NCBI RefSeq assembly: GCF_017876405.1
Contig: NZ_JAGINW010000001.1
Span: forward strand, 8,135,203-8,199,202
DNA length: 64,000 nucleotides
Direction: 5' to 3'
Source: Kibdelosporangium banguiense
GTDB taxonomy: Bacteria > Actinomycetota > Actinomycetes > Mycobacteriales > Pseudonocardiaceae
Part shown: one piece after another, positions 35,301 to 43,443 of the stretch
Position numbering within the stretch: the stretch's first letter is position 1
How the letters are laid out: every line of letters begins with the position of its first letter
Made by a program: the position numbers and the translations under genes
Notes under the pieces: generated by a model
Databases searched by the model: none
What the model saw: the letters and a program-made list of their open reading frames with translations, nothing else
What the model was told of the DNA's origin: nothing

Positions 35301-38300
35301 AACGGCTCCCGCTCGCTGAACATCTACTCGCGCGCCGACGATCTCGCCGCAACCGCCGCATGGACCCAGCACGCCAGCGGCATGCTCGCCGCAGAGCCGA
35401 CGACCGAGCCGTTCGACCTGAGCGCATGGCCGCCTGCGGGCGCCGACGCGATCGACATCGACGGCATGTACGAGATGCTGGCCGAGCAGGGGATCGGGTA
35501 CGGCCCGGTGTTCCAGGGGGTGCGGGCGGCATGGCGGCACGGCGAGGAGATCTTCGCCGAGGTGAGCCTTCCGGACAACGCCAAGGCGGGAGCCGAGACG
35601 TTCGGGCTGCATCCCGCGGTGTTCGACGCCACGCTGCACGCCATCGGGCTGAGCTCGGCCGCCGGTGAGGGCACCAACCTGCCCTACTCATGGTCCAATG
35701 TGGAACTGCTGGCCGCCGGTGCGGCTGCGGTCCGGGTACACGTCCGGCCGACGGGTGACAGCACTGTTGCGCTGCGTCTGGCCGACACCAGTGGCGTTCC
35801 GGTCGCATCGGTGGAGACGCTGACACTGCGCGGGATTTCCGAGGAGCAGTTGGCCGCGGCCCGCTCACGCCCGGACGCCACGTCCGATTCCCTGTTCTGG
35901 GTGGACTGGGTGCCTGCCGCCCTGCCTCAGGCAGCTGAGGCCGACTACGGAGTGTTGTGTGTGGACACTGGTACGGACGCCGAATCGGCCCGTGCCGGGA
36001 TACATCACGTGCTGGCTGAGCTGCAGGCGCGGCTGGCTGAGGAGAACTCCACACCGATAGTGGTGCTGACGCAGGGTGCGGTGGCATTGCCCGGCGAGAC
36101 GCTCACCAACCTCGCCGGCGCTGCGGTGGCCGGTCTCGTTCGCTCGGCACAGGTCGAGAACCCAGGACGTTTGGTGCTGGTAGACGCCGACACCGAGCCC
36201 ACGCCTGGGCAGCTCGCCGCGATCCTGGCGATGGACGAGTCGGCAGTGGCGCTGCGTGGCGACGTCATCCAGGTGCCGCGCCTGGCACGTGCCGCGGCCG
36301 TCTCGGACGCCGTCGCGCCGGACTGGTCCGCTGAGGGCACCGTGCTGGTGTCCGGCGGGACGGGCGCGCTCGGCCGGCTGGTGGCCCGGCACCTGGTGCG
36401 CCAGCACGGCGTACAGAAGTTGCTGCTGGTCAGCAGGCGAGGGGCAGCAGCGCCCGGAGCCGACGAACTGGTCGCGGAATTGACCGAGCTCGGTGCCGAG
36501 GTCTCGGTTGCCGCTTGTGACCTTGCCGACCGCGACGCCGTCGTAGCGCTGCTGACCGAACACCGGCTTGCCGCGGTCGTGCACACGGCTGGCGTCCTCG
36601 ACGACGGAGTGCTCTCGTCGCTCACCCCGCAGCGGATGGACGCGGTGTTCGGCCCGAAGGCAGACGCTGCCTGGAATCTGCACGAGCTGACCCCGGCCGA
36701 TGCCGCTTTCGTGACGTTCTCCTCTGCTGCTGGTGTGCTCGGCGCGCCAGGGCAGGCGAACTATGCCGCCGCGAACGCCTTCCTTGACGCCCTCGCGCAG
36801 TTCAGGCGTGCGAACGGTCTGCCGGCGCACTCGTTGGCCTGGGGCATGTGGGAGTCGGCCGATGGTGTCGAGGGCATGGCCGCTGACGTGAAAGGCAAGC
36901 GGGGCCTCGACGCGTTGACACCTGAGGACGGCCTGGCCCTGTTCGACGCGGCGACCGCCGCATCCGAGCCGGTACTGGTGCCGATCAAGCTGGACCTGGC
37001 TGGAATGCGTGCCTCCGGTGCCGTGCCCGACCTGTTGCGTGGCCTGGTGCCTGCGGCCCGCCGCACGGTCTCCGACCGCGCTGCCGGTGTGGATTCGTTG
37101 CTGGGCAAGCTGATCCGGCTTCCCGCGACGCAGCGTATGGACCGGCTGCGCGAACTCGTGATCACCCACGCGGCGAAGGTGCTCGGCCACAGCTCGACCG
37201 AACTGTTCGACCCGGAGCGCGTGTTCAAGGACCTCGGTTTCGACTCGCTCACCGCGGTGGAGCTGCGCAACGGGCTCAACGAGGCCACTGGGTTGTCGCT
37301 GTCGTCGACGCTGGTGTTCGACTACCCGACCGCCAACGACCTCGCCGCACACCTGTACGAGGCGCTGCTCGGCGACCTTGAAGCTCAGGACGACACGGCC
37401 ACGACCATCCGGATCGCGTCCGACGAGCCGATCGCGATCGTCGGCATGGCCTGCCGGTTCCCCGGCGGGGTGACGAATCCGGGCCAGCTGTGGGACCTGG
37501 TCGCCTCGGGCACCGACGGGATCACAGACTTCCCGGCCGACCGCGCGTGGGACATGGACCACTGGATGGACCTCGTCGCTCCCGACGGCGGCACCCCGCA
37601 GGGCGGATTCGTCTACGACGCCACCGACTTCGACGCCGCGTTCTTCGGCATCAGCCCGAACGAGGCCGTGATGATGGAGCCGCAGCAACGGATGCTGCTG
37701 GAGTCCACCTGGCAGGCACTGCAGGGTGCCGGGATCGACCCGTTGCGGTTGAAGGGCAGCCAGACCGGCGTGTTCGTCGGCGTGATGCAGTCCGACTACG
37801 ACCCGGGCGAGACCGAGCAGAGCGGGATGCACCGCGGATCCGGCGCGCTGAACAGCGTGGTATCCGGCCGCGTCGCGTACGCGTTCGGCTTGGAAGGCCC
37901 CGCTGTGTCAGTGGACACCGCATGCTCGTCCGCGCTCGTGGCGCTGCACCAGGCCGTGCAGGCATTGCACAGCGGGGACTGCTCACTGGCGCTTGTCAGC
38001 GGCGTGTCCGCGATCACGTCGCCGGTGCCGTTCGCGCACTTCGTCGACGGCGCAGTGGCCCGCAACGGCCGGTGCAAGCCGTACTCCGCGGACGCCGACG
38101 GGTTCGGCTGGGGCGAGGGCGTCGGTGTGCTTGTGGTGGAGCGGCTTTCCGATGCTGAGCAGAACGGACACGACATCCTCGCTGTGATCCGGTCCACCGC
38201 GGTGAACGCCGATGGCGCGTCCAACGGCCTCACGGCGCCGAGTGCACCCGCGCAGGAGCGGCTGATCCGGCGGGCACTGGCCGTCGCCGGCCTCCAGCCG

Positions 38301-41300
38301 TCCGAGGTGGACATCGTTGAGGGTCACGGCGCCAGCACGCCGCTGGGCGACCGCATCGAGACGTCCGCGCTGCTGGCTACGTACGGCGCTGACAGGCCTG
38401 CGGACCGGCCGTTGTGGCTGGGGTCGATCAAGTCGAACATCGGGCACACCCAGGCCGCGGCCGGTGTGGCTGCCCTGATCAAGATGGTGCTGGCGCTGCG
38501 CAACGGCCAGATGCCCAAGACCTTGCACGTGAACGAGCCGACGCCGGAAGTCGACTGGTCATCGGGTGCGGTCCGGTTGCTGGAGGAGACGACGCCTTGG
38601 CCGGATGTGGCTCGTCCGCGCCGCGCGGGTGTGTCGTCCTTCGGTTACAGCGGAACCAATGCCCACGTCATTCTCGAACAAGCAGCCGCGACCCCACTGG
38701 TCGAAGAAGCTCCGGAACCCGCCGCCATCCCTGACGGCGCGAATGTGCTGCCGCCGTTGGTGCTGTCGGCGCGTACCAAGGCCGCGCTGCCCGACCAGGC
38801 AGACGCCCTGTTGGCGCACCTGACCAAGCATCCTGAGCTCGACCTGGTGGACGTCGGATACTCGCTTGCCTCCCGTCAGTCGGAGTTCCAGTTCCGGGCG
38901 GCTGTGGCCGGGGCTGACCGCGACGAACTGCTCGCCGGACTGTCCACTTTGGCGCAAGACGCCGGTACAGCGGTGACCGGCCGGGCACGTTCAGCCGGCA
39001 AGACGGCGTTCCTGTTCCCAGGCCAGGGCGCCCAGCGCGCCGGTATGGGCAGTGCTCTGCACAACGCTTTCCCTGTTTTCGCGCAGGAGATCGATGCGAT
39101 AAGCGCACGGTTCGAGACACATCTCGGCACCTCGGTGCGCGATGTGCTGTTCGCCGAAGCTGGTTCGGTGACCGCGCAACTGCTTGAGCAGACGACGTAC
39201 GCCCAGGCTGCGATGTTCACCATCGAGGTCGCTCTGTTCCGTCTGCTGGAATCGTGGGGACAGCGGCCTGACGTGCTGCTCGGCCATTCTGTCGGCGAGA
39301 TTGCCGTTGCCCATGTGGCAGGCGTGCTGTCGTTGGACGACGCGGTCAAGTTGACAGCCAACCGCGGGCAGTTGATGCAGGAGATGCGCGCTGGTGTGGT
39401 GTTCGCGATCGAGGCGACCGAGGACGAGGTCGCGGCGGTACTCGATGCCGGTGCCGACATCGCGGCGGTCAACGGGCCCCGCGCGGTTGTGGTGTCCGGC
39501 CAGGAGCAGGCGGTACAAGCGGTTGTCGAGTCCTTCACCGCTCAGGGCAGGCGGACCAGCCGTCTGGACATCGGCAGTGCCGTGCATTCCTCGCTCATGG
39601 ACGACATGCTCGACGAGTTGCGTGAGATCGCCGAGGAGCTGACCTATCAGGAGCCCCGCTTCACTGTGGTGTCCACAGTGACCGGTGCGCTGGTGGGCGA
39701 GGAGATGCGCGATCCCGGGTACTGGGTCGACAATGTCCGTCGCACAGTGCGGTTCCTCGACGGTGTGCGGACTTTGCAGGCCGACGGCGTGCACCGCTAC
39801 GTGGAGCTGGGGCCGGACGGCGTGCTCTCCGCGTTGGCGCAGGCGATCGTGCCCGACACCGACGACGTCGCGTTCGTGCCTGTGCTGCGCAAGGACCAAC
39901 CTGAGGTGACAGCGGTGCAGTCGGCCGCTGGGCGGTTGTACGCGATCGGGGCGGGTCTGGACCCGAAACGGCTCTTCGCCGGACGCGGCGCACGGATTGT
40001 GCCGCTGCCGGGCTACGCCTTCCACCGCACGCGTTTCTGGCCGGACGTGGACATGGACGCACGCCGGGCCAAGGGCGACTTGGGCTCGTCCGGACTGAAC
40101 GCGACCCGCCATCCGCTGCTCGGCGCGTCGCTCACGGTCGCGGACTCCTCGACGGTCGTGCTGACCGGGCAATTGTCGACGGCAGCCCAGCCGTGGCTGG
40201 CCGATCACACCATCGATGGCACGGTCGTGTTCCCTGGGGCAGGTTTCGTCGAGCTGGCGATCCAGGCCGGGGACGAGACAGGCTGCGGGCGGCTTTCCCA
40301 GCTGACCCAGCGCGCGCCGCTGGTGCTGGCCGACGATGCCAAAGCACAGATCCAGGTCGTTGTCGGTGAGCCGGACCCGTCCGGTGAGCGGCCGGTGACG
40401 ATCCATTCCAGGCTGAACGACACCGGATCATGGACCTGCCACGCCGACGGCCTCCTGTCGACGGACATCGCAGACGAGCCCGCCGTGGATACGCAGTGGC
40501 CGCCTGCGGGTGCGGTGCCCATCGATGTGACAGAGCTTTATGACGAGCGGGGCCTGCGTGCCGCCTGGCGCGCTGGTGACGATGTGTTCGCCGAGGTCGT
40601 CCTCGACGTGCAGGCGGACCGGTTCGGTCTGCACCCCGCCGTGCTGGACGCGGCGTTGCACACGATCGGTCTGTCCAAGATGGACAAGACCAAGGCGCCC
40701 TTCGAGTGGACGGGCGTCACCCTGTACGCCACAGGGGCGGCGGCGCTGCGAGTCCGCGTCACGCCAGCTGGCCGGGACAAGGTCGCGCTTGTGCTGACCG
40801 ATCACTCCGGCGCGCCGGTCGCCAAGGTCGACTCCTTGGCGCTCCGCAAGCCGAAGCCGATCAGCACCCGGAACGCCAAACGGGGCAACAAGACTGCCGG
40901 TAGGACAAGCAGGCGAACGGCGGCACCTGCTGCCGTGGACACGATGACACTGCGCCAGCAGTTGGCCGGTCAAACGGGGGAGCAGCAGGACAAGACGCTC
41001 CGGACGTTCGTGCTCGACCACGCCGCGGCATTGCTCGGCTACAGCGACTCGGACGTGATCGACCCGGACGCGCACTTCCTTGAGGCCGGCTTCGACTCGC
41101 TCACCGCGGTTCAGCTGCGCAACAACATCAATGCCGTGACCGGGTTGAAACTGCCCGCAGCGGTGGCCTTCGACTACCAGACGCCAGTCGGCCTCGCCAC
41201 GCACCTGCGTCAGGCTCTTGAGCCGGGCGAGCAGGAGCGGGCTGCCGAGGCTGACGGGCTCAAGCAGTTGTTCGTCGAATCGGTGCGGGCAGGCAGGGTG

Positions 41301-42098
41301 CAGGACGGCGTCGCGCTGCTGGCGTTGGCAGCCAACCTGCGCCCGTCGTTCGAAAGCATGGCCGACCTTGCCGATCCGCCGAAGCCGATCCGGCTCGCCG
41401 AAGGCCCGGCTGACCAGCGCAAGGTCCTGTGCCTGCCGACACCGGCCGGGATGGGCGGCGCATACCAGTACGCGAAGCTGGCATCGCACCTGCGGGGACG
41501 GCGTGGCGTTGCCGCGCTGCCGATCCCTGGTTTCCTGGCAGGCGAGCCGCTTGCGGCCAGTGCCGGCGCGATCGTCGAAATGCTGGCGGAAAGCGCCCGG
41601 CAGGCCGCGGGTGGCGAGCCCGTCGCACTGCTCGGACACTCGTCCGGTGGCATCCTCGCCTATGCGGTGGCCGCGAACCTGGAGCGGGCCGGTCACCCGG
41701 TCGCTGCGGTGGTCCTGCTGGACACCTACTCAGTGGACGAAAGTGGCGACGAGGTCGCGGACACCGTGTCCGACATGGCGACCGGCATCCTTGAGCGTGA
41801 GGAGCAGTACGGGCCGTTCGACCGGGCCAAGCTCACCGCGATGGCCCGTTACCTTGCCCTCATCGAGGACATCGAACTGGCCGGGGTCACCGCGCCGACC
41901 GCGTTGCTGTTGCCGGAGAAGCGGTTCAGCACGCAGGGCGACGAGGCCGGCCGGGTGGACGACGACCCGCGTACCTGGCAGTCGACCTGGACCCGGGCCG
42001 ACGCCGTGCTCAGGATTCCCGGTGATCACTTCAGTGTGGTCGAGGGTGACGCGGCGACGACCGCTCAGGCAGTGCACGACTGGCTGTCGTCGCTGTGA
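32310..42098 (+). CDS. PKS-C: type I polyketide synthase, modules 5-6 with terminal thioesterase
   Basis: Start GTG 32310 follows an AGAGGA site and begins a normal docking helix (SKSEDKLVGALRASLKETERL); the frame is open to 32064 but that part is arginine-rich and unlike PKS sequence. The product has 3262 residues: KS-AT-DH-KR-ACP, KS-AT-DH-ACP, TE. It carries the only chain-releasing thioesterase in the window, so it should act last although it is third in gene order. Its N-terminal docking helix is like that of PKS-B, not like PKS-D/E/F, so its upstream partner should have a PKS-A-like tail and probably lies beyond the right edge. The 3' end overlaps the convergent tetR gene by 34 bases. 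Confidence 0.94.
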   Translation: MSKSEDKLVGALRASLKETERLREQNRKLADAGREPIAIVGMACRFPGGVSTPEQLWRLVADGVDAIGEFPANRGWDLDRLYDPTGERPGSSYVREGGFLHDAPDFDADLFGISPREALLMDPQQRLLLETSWEALERAGIPPHSVKGSPTGVFAGVMYHNYPGSYGSSGVVSGRLSYTFGLEGPAVTVDTACSSSLVTLHMAVQALRTGECTLALSGGVSVMSTPRTFVEFSLDNTLSRGARCRTFADSADGTGWSEGCGMLVLEKLSDARRNGHPILAVIRGSAINQDGASNGMTAPNGPAQQKLIRQALANARLTADQIDMVEAHGTATTLGDPIEAQALLATYGQKREEPLRLGAIKSNIGHTQAASGVAGVMKVVLSLQNGLMPKTLHVDKPTRHVDWAAGKVELLTEAMQWPRNGHPRRAAVSCFGLSGTNAHVILEEAPEPAETGDVPRDSAAIALTLSGRTPKALRAQCERLAGYVREHPELPPLDTAYTLAAQRTHLEHRAVVVGHDLEELMTGLEGLAAGEPVTGTFTGVARGESTTAFLFSGQGSQRTGMGRELAASFPAFAEAYRAACEALDEHLDRPLRTVIDEDPEALAQTGYTQAALFAVEVALFRLAESWGLKPDFLCGHSIGELAAAHCAGVFSLSDAAALVAARGRLMQALPAGGAMVAIEATPDEVAARAGTVDIAAVNGPRSVVISGEEDAVLAVAAQFEAEGRRTTRLRVSHAFHSRLMEPMLAEFRAVAKRVTYVDPDLDVVSSVTGALVDRELCDPEYWVRNVRDTVRFSDAVRALQALGANRFLELGPDAPLTAVVPQSLAGSPESVVSVAALRRDVPEDVAIANALATLHVRGASPDWKSYYQSRGATPAALPTYVFQRERFWLEASSGAGDVTSVGLDPVDHPLLAAATLLADADGIVLSGRISVATHPWLADHALGGSILLPGTAFLELAIRAGDQTGCARVQELTLHAPLVLPEKGAVRIQVRVGTPTENGSRSLNIYSRADDLAATAAWTQHASGMLAAEPTTEPFDLSAWPPAGADAIDIDGMYEMLAEQGIGYGPVFQGVRAAWRHGEEIFAEVSLPDNAKAGAETFGLHPAVFDATLHAIGLSSAAGEGTNLPYSWSNVELLAAGAAAVRVHVRPTGDSTVALRLADTSGVPVASVETLTLRGISEEQLAAARSRPDATSDSLFWVDWVPAALPQAAEADYGVLCVDTGTDAESARAGIHHVLAELQARLAEENSTPIVVLTQGAVALPGETLTNLAGAAVAGLVRSAQVENPGRLVLVDADTEPTPGQLAAILAMDESAVALRGDVIQVPRLARAAAVSDAVAPDWSAEGTVLVSGGTGALGRLVARHLVRQHGVQKLLLVSRRGAAAPGADELVAELTELGAEVSVAACDLADRDAVVALLTEHRLAAVVHTAGVLDDGVLSSLTPQRMDAVFGPKADAAWNLHELTPADAAFVTFSSAAGVLGAPGQANYAAANAFLDALAQFRRANGLPAHSLAWGMWESADGVEGMAADVKGKRGLDALTPEDGLALFDAATAASEPVLVPIKLDLAGMRASGAVPDLLRGLVPAARRTVSDRAAGVDSLLGKLIRLPATQRMDRLRELVITHAAKVLGHSSTELFDPERVFKDLGFDSLTAVELRNGLNEATGLSLSSTLVFDYPTANDLAAHLYEALLGDLEAQDDTATTIRIASDEPIAIVGMACRFPGGVTNPGQLWDLVASGTDGITDFPADRAWDMDHWMDLVAPDGGTPQGGFVYDATDFDAAFFGISPNEAVMMEPQQRMLLESTWQALQGAGIDPLRLKGSQTGVFVGVMQSDYDPGETEQSGMHRGSGALNSVVSGRVAYAFGLEGPAVSVDTACSSALVALHQAVQALHSGDCSLALVSGVSAITSPVPFAHFVDGAVARNGRCKPYSADADGFGWGEGVGVLVVERLSDAEQNGHDILAVIRSTAVNADGASNGLTAPSAPAQERLIRRALAVAGLQPSEVDIVEGHGASTPLGDRIETSALLATYGADRPADRPLWLGSIKSNIGHTQAAAGVAALIKMVLALRNGQMPKTLHVNEPTPEVDWSSGAVRLLEETTPWPDVARPRRAGVSSFGYSGTNAHVILEQAAATPLVEEAPEPAAIPDGANVLPPLVLSARTKAALPDQADALLAHLTKHPELDLVDVGYSLASRQSEFQFRAAVAGADRDELLAGLSTLAQDAGTAVTGRARSAGKTAFLFPGQGAQRAGMGSALHNAFPVFAQEIDAISARFETHLGTSVRDVLFAEAGSVTAQLLEQTTYAQAAMFTIEVALFRLLESWGQRPDVLLGHSVGEIAVAHVAGVLSLDDAVKLTANRGQLMQEMRAGVVFAIEATEDEVAAVLDAGADIAAVNGPRAVVVSGQEQAVQAVVESFTAQGRRTSRLDIGSAVHSSLMDDMLDELREIAEELTYQEPRFTVVSTVTGALVGEEMRDPGYWVDNVRRTVRFLDGVRTLQADGVHRYVELGPDGVLSALAQAIVPDTDDVAFVPVLRKDQPEVTAVQSAAGRLYAIGAGLDPKRLFAGRGARIVPLPGYAFHRTRFWPDVDMDARRAKGDLGSSGLNATRHPLLGASLTVADSSTVVLTGQLSTAAQPWLADHTIDGTVVFPGAGFVELAIQAGDETGCGRLSQLTQRAPLVLADDAKAQIQVVVGEPDPSGERPVTIHSRLNDTGSWTCHADGLLSTDIADEPAVDTQWPPAGAVPIDVTELYDERGLRAAWRAGDDVFAEVVLDVQADRFGLHPAVLDAALHTIGLSKMDKTKAPFEWTGVTLYATGAAALRVRVTPAGRDKVALVLTDHSGAPVAKVDSLALRKPKPISTRNAKRGNKTAGRTSRRTAAPAAVDTMTLRQQLAGQTGEQQDKTLRTFVLDHAAALLGYSDSDVIDPDAHFLEAGFDSLTAVQLRNNINAVTGLKLPAAVAFDYQTPVGLATHLRQALEPGEQERAAEADGLKQLFVESVRAGRVQDGVALLALAANLRPSFESMADLADPPKPIRLAEGPADQRKVLCLPTPAGMGGAYQYAKLASHLRGRRGVAALPIPGFLAGEPLAASAGAIVEMLAESARQAAGGEPVALLGHSSGGILAYAVAANLERAGHPVAAVVLLDTYSVDESGDEVADTVSDMATGILEREEQYGPFDRAKLTAMARYLALIEDIELAGVTAPTALLLPEKRFSTQGDEAGRVDDDPRTWQSTWTRADAVLRIPGDHFSVVEGDAATTAQAVHDWLSSL
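32412..37380 (+). other. PKS module 5: KS-AT(malonyl)-DH-KR(B)-ACP
   Basis: KS Cys is in DTACSSS (codon 32886); the first His motif reads AHGTATT. AT from about 33940 has GHSIGE and HAFH at 34506-34517 (malonyl). DH from 35031 has ADHALGGSILLPG, GYGP and DATLH, all intact. KR from about 36328 has GGTGALG, LDD (B-type) and Tyr in GQANYAAAN. ACP GFDSL has Ser codon 37245. Expected outcome: an enoyl unit. Confidence 0.85.
37422..42095 (+). other. PKS module 6 (terminal): KS-AT(atypical)-DH(deleted)-ACP-TE, no KR
   Basis: KS keeps Cys in DTACSSA (codon 37923) and the His in EGHGAST (38325), but is divergent (SPNEAVMMEPQQR; GDRIETSALL). AT from about 38998 has GHSVGE (Ser codon 39288) but SAVH (39576-39587) instead of HAFH or YASH. 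DH from 40110 keeps ADHTIDGTVVFPG and DAALH, but the segment with YGP is missing: LYDERGLRAAW (from 40536) joins what are normally separated parts. There is no KR; a lysine/arginine-rich linker (about 40842-40925) leads to the ACP (GFDSL, Ser codon 41097). TE from about 41421 has GHSSGG (Ser codon 41640) and His in PGDHFSV. The last beta-keto group should stay unreduced. Confidence 0.82.
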
Positions 42099-42814
42099 GT
42101 ACTGCTGTGTGCCTCGATGCCGTCCAGCAGCCGGTCCAGTCCGAAGTCCACTTCGGATACCTCCCAGAACCGGCCGTCGGACATCATCGAGGCCACGAGC
42201 GGGTACCCACCGCCTTTCAGCAGGGGTTCGAGGAACGCCTGCATGGCGGCGGTCCGTTCGGCCGTGATGTGACCTTCGGTCTGGCCACGGGCCCGCGCCG
42301 CGGCGCTGCGTGCGAAGCCGTCCAGCAGCAGGGCGCTGCCGAACAGCTCGCCGTGCGCCAGCCCGGTCCCGGCGAGCGCCTGGAGCAGGATCTCCATCCA
42401 GCGCAACAGGTTCGGTGTGACCGGCGCGCCCCGCAAGGGGATGTCCAGCAACCAGGTCCGAGTGCGGTACCGGTCGATCGCGGCTTGCGCCCATGCCTTG
42501 GCGGTGGCACGCCAGTCGCCGTCACGGACGAGGTCGCCTGGTGGCGGTCCCCAGCCAGCGTCGGCGAGCAAGACCGTCAATTCCTCCTTGGAGCTGACGT
42601 AGCGGTACAGCGCGTTGGTGGTGAAACCGAGCTGGGCGGCGATGTTCGGCATCGACGCCGCCGCAAGGCCGTCGTCGTCCGCCAGTTCGACGGCGGCCTC
42701 GACGATCTGGCCGATGCTGTGCGCCGGTTTCGGGCCGCGCCGGCTCGCCGGCGTGACTCCCCACGCCAGAGTCAGCCCCGGGGGCAGTAGGTGGGCGTTT
42801 TCGCTGTCCAGCAT
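42065..42814 (-). CDS. TetR-family transcriptional regulator
   Basis: ATG 42814 gives 249 residues; an in-frame TTG at 42859 is possible but lies inside the operator-like element. The N-terminal helix-turn-helix is at about 33-80 (AAASMPNIAAQLGFTTNALYRY is the recognition part), and the C-terminal half resembles the tetracycline-repressor-type ligand domain. It is divergent from two small membrane-protein genes and an ABC exporter, which it probably represses, with the polyketide or an intermediate as a plausible inducer. Its 3' end overlaps the PKS-C 3' end by 34 bases. Confidence 0.9.
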   Translation of the reverse strand: MLDSENAHLLPPGLTLAWGVTPASRRGPKPAHSIGQIVEAAVELADDDGLAAASMPNIAAQLGFTTNALYRYVSSKEELTVLLADAGWGPPPGDLVRDGDWRATAKAWAQAAIDRYRTRTWLLDIPLRGAPVTPNLLRWMEILLQALAGTGLAHGELFGSALLLDGFARSAAARARGQTEGHITAERTAAMQAFLEPLLKGGGYPLVASMMSDGRFWEVSEVDFGLDRLLDGIEAHSSTHSDDSQSCTA

Positions 42815-42847
42815 GGTCGGCGTCTTCCGTCGGAGGTGCTCGGGCGG

Positions 42848-42872
42848 TAAACTGTGCAAGTATCACACTAAT
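42848..42872. promoter_or_regulatory. Operator-like element, copy 1 (tetR/membrane gene divergent promoter)
   Basis: TAAACTGTGCAAG, five bases, CACTAAT. The same 13 + N5 + 7 pattern recurs at 43382-43406. It lies 34 bases upstream of the tetR start and 28 bases upstream of the divergent membrane-protein start. A TACCAT hexamer follows at 42872-42877. TetR binding is inferred from position and repetition. Confidence 0.65.
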
Positions 42873-42899
42873 ACCATCCTCGGGCGAGCTGGGGGAACT

Positions 42900-43343
42900 G
42901 TGAGCAAGGCGAACTCCGTGGTAGAGCGGTTGTTCTGGCGGGAGCGCACGGTTGCCAGCGAGCTGGACCGCAAGCTGGCGGCCACCTGGGTGGACCACGC
43001 GGTGTCCAGCGGCGAGCTCACTGAGGAACAGGCCAGTCAGCGCCGGGCCCGGCTGGCCGACGCCACCACGCGTGCGGAGCTGCAGCGACTACTGCCCGGG
43101 ATGCCCGGCGAACTACAGCCCGTCGCGCTGCTCGCCGCGCCTCGCGTAGGGGTGGGGTTGTGGCTCGTGTTGAGTTTTGTTGACATCGTTATCTGGCTGT
43201 TGATCGGGTTGTTCGGGCAAACGTGGGACGGCACTTGGCTGTTATGGCAGCTCGCCGGGTGTGGCGTGATCGTTGCGGGGCTCTGGTGCACCCGTGCGTG
43301 GGACCGGCGAATGAGGCTGTCCGTAGCGGACAGTGACCCTTAG
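42900..43343 (+). CDS. DUF1707-like membrane protein with two transmembrane helices
   Basis: GTG 42900 follows GGGGGA; product 147 residues. The N-terminal part (ELDRKLAATWVDHAVSSGEL, then RARLADATTRAELQRLLPGMP) resembles the DUF1707/SHOCT-like helical domain common in actinomycete membrane proteins. Two hydrophobic segments follow (GVGLWLVLSFVDIVIWLLIG and LLWQLAGCGVIVAGLW), like a 2TM domain. It contains a TTA codon at 43242. It is the first gene of the exporter block and shares its promoter gap with tetR. Function unknown; probably accessory to the exporter or the membrane. Confidence 0.72.
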   Translation: MSKANSVVERLFWRERTVASELDRKLAATWVDHAVSSGELTEEQASQRRARLADATTRAELQRLLPGMPGELQPVALLAAPRVGVGLWLVLSFVDIVIWLLIGLFGQTWDGTWLLWQLAGCGVIVAGLWCTRAWDRRMRLSVADSDP

Positions 43344-43381
43344 GGGTGACGGGGGGCTTCTCAAGCTGATCCGGCGGTGGC

Positions 43382-43406
43382 TAAACTGTGCAAGGCATGC
43401 ACTAAT
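43382..43406. promoter_or_regulatory. Operator-like element, copy 2 (before second membrane gene and ABC exporter)
   Basis: A second copy of TAAACTGTGCAAG-N5-CACTAAT, 37 bases before the next start. GTGCA and TGCAC form a short dyad within it. TACTGT follows at 43407-43412 and could be a -10. It would allow separate TetR control of the downstream ABC genes. Confidence 0.65.
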
Positions 43407-43443
43407 TACTGTCGGTTCGATGAGACCAAGAGCGGGGGCCCTG

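Noticed and set aside
42615..42899. Coding extension upstream of the DUF1707-like gene
   Set aside because: It runs antisense through the tetR 5' part and through the operator-like element. GTG 42900 has a clear ribosome site.
43341..43348. TAGGGGTG as another activator box
   Set aside because: It includes the stop codon of the DUF1707-like gene and has no TANNNT hexamer at the 29-base distance, so it may be chance.
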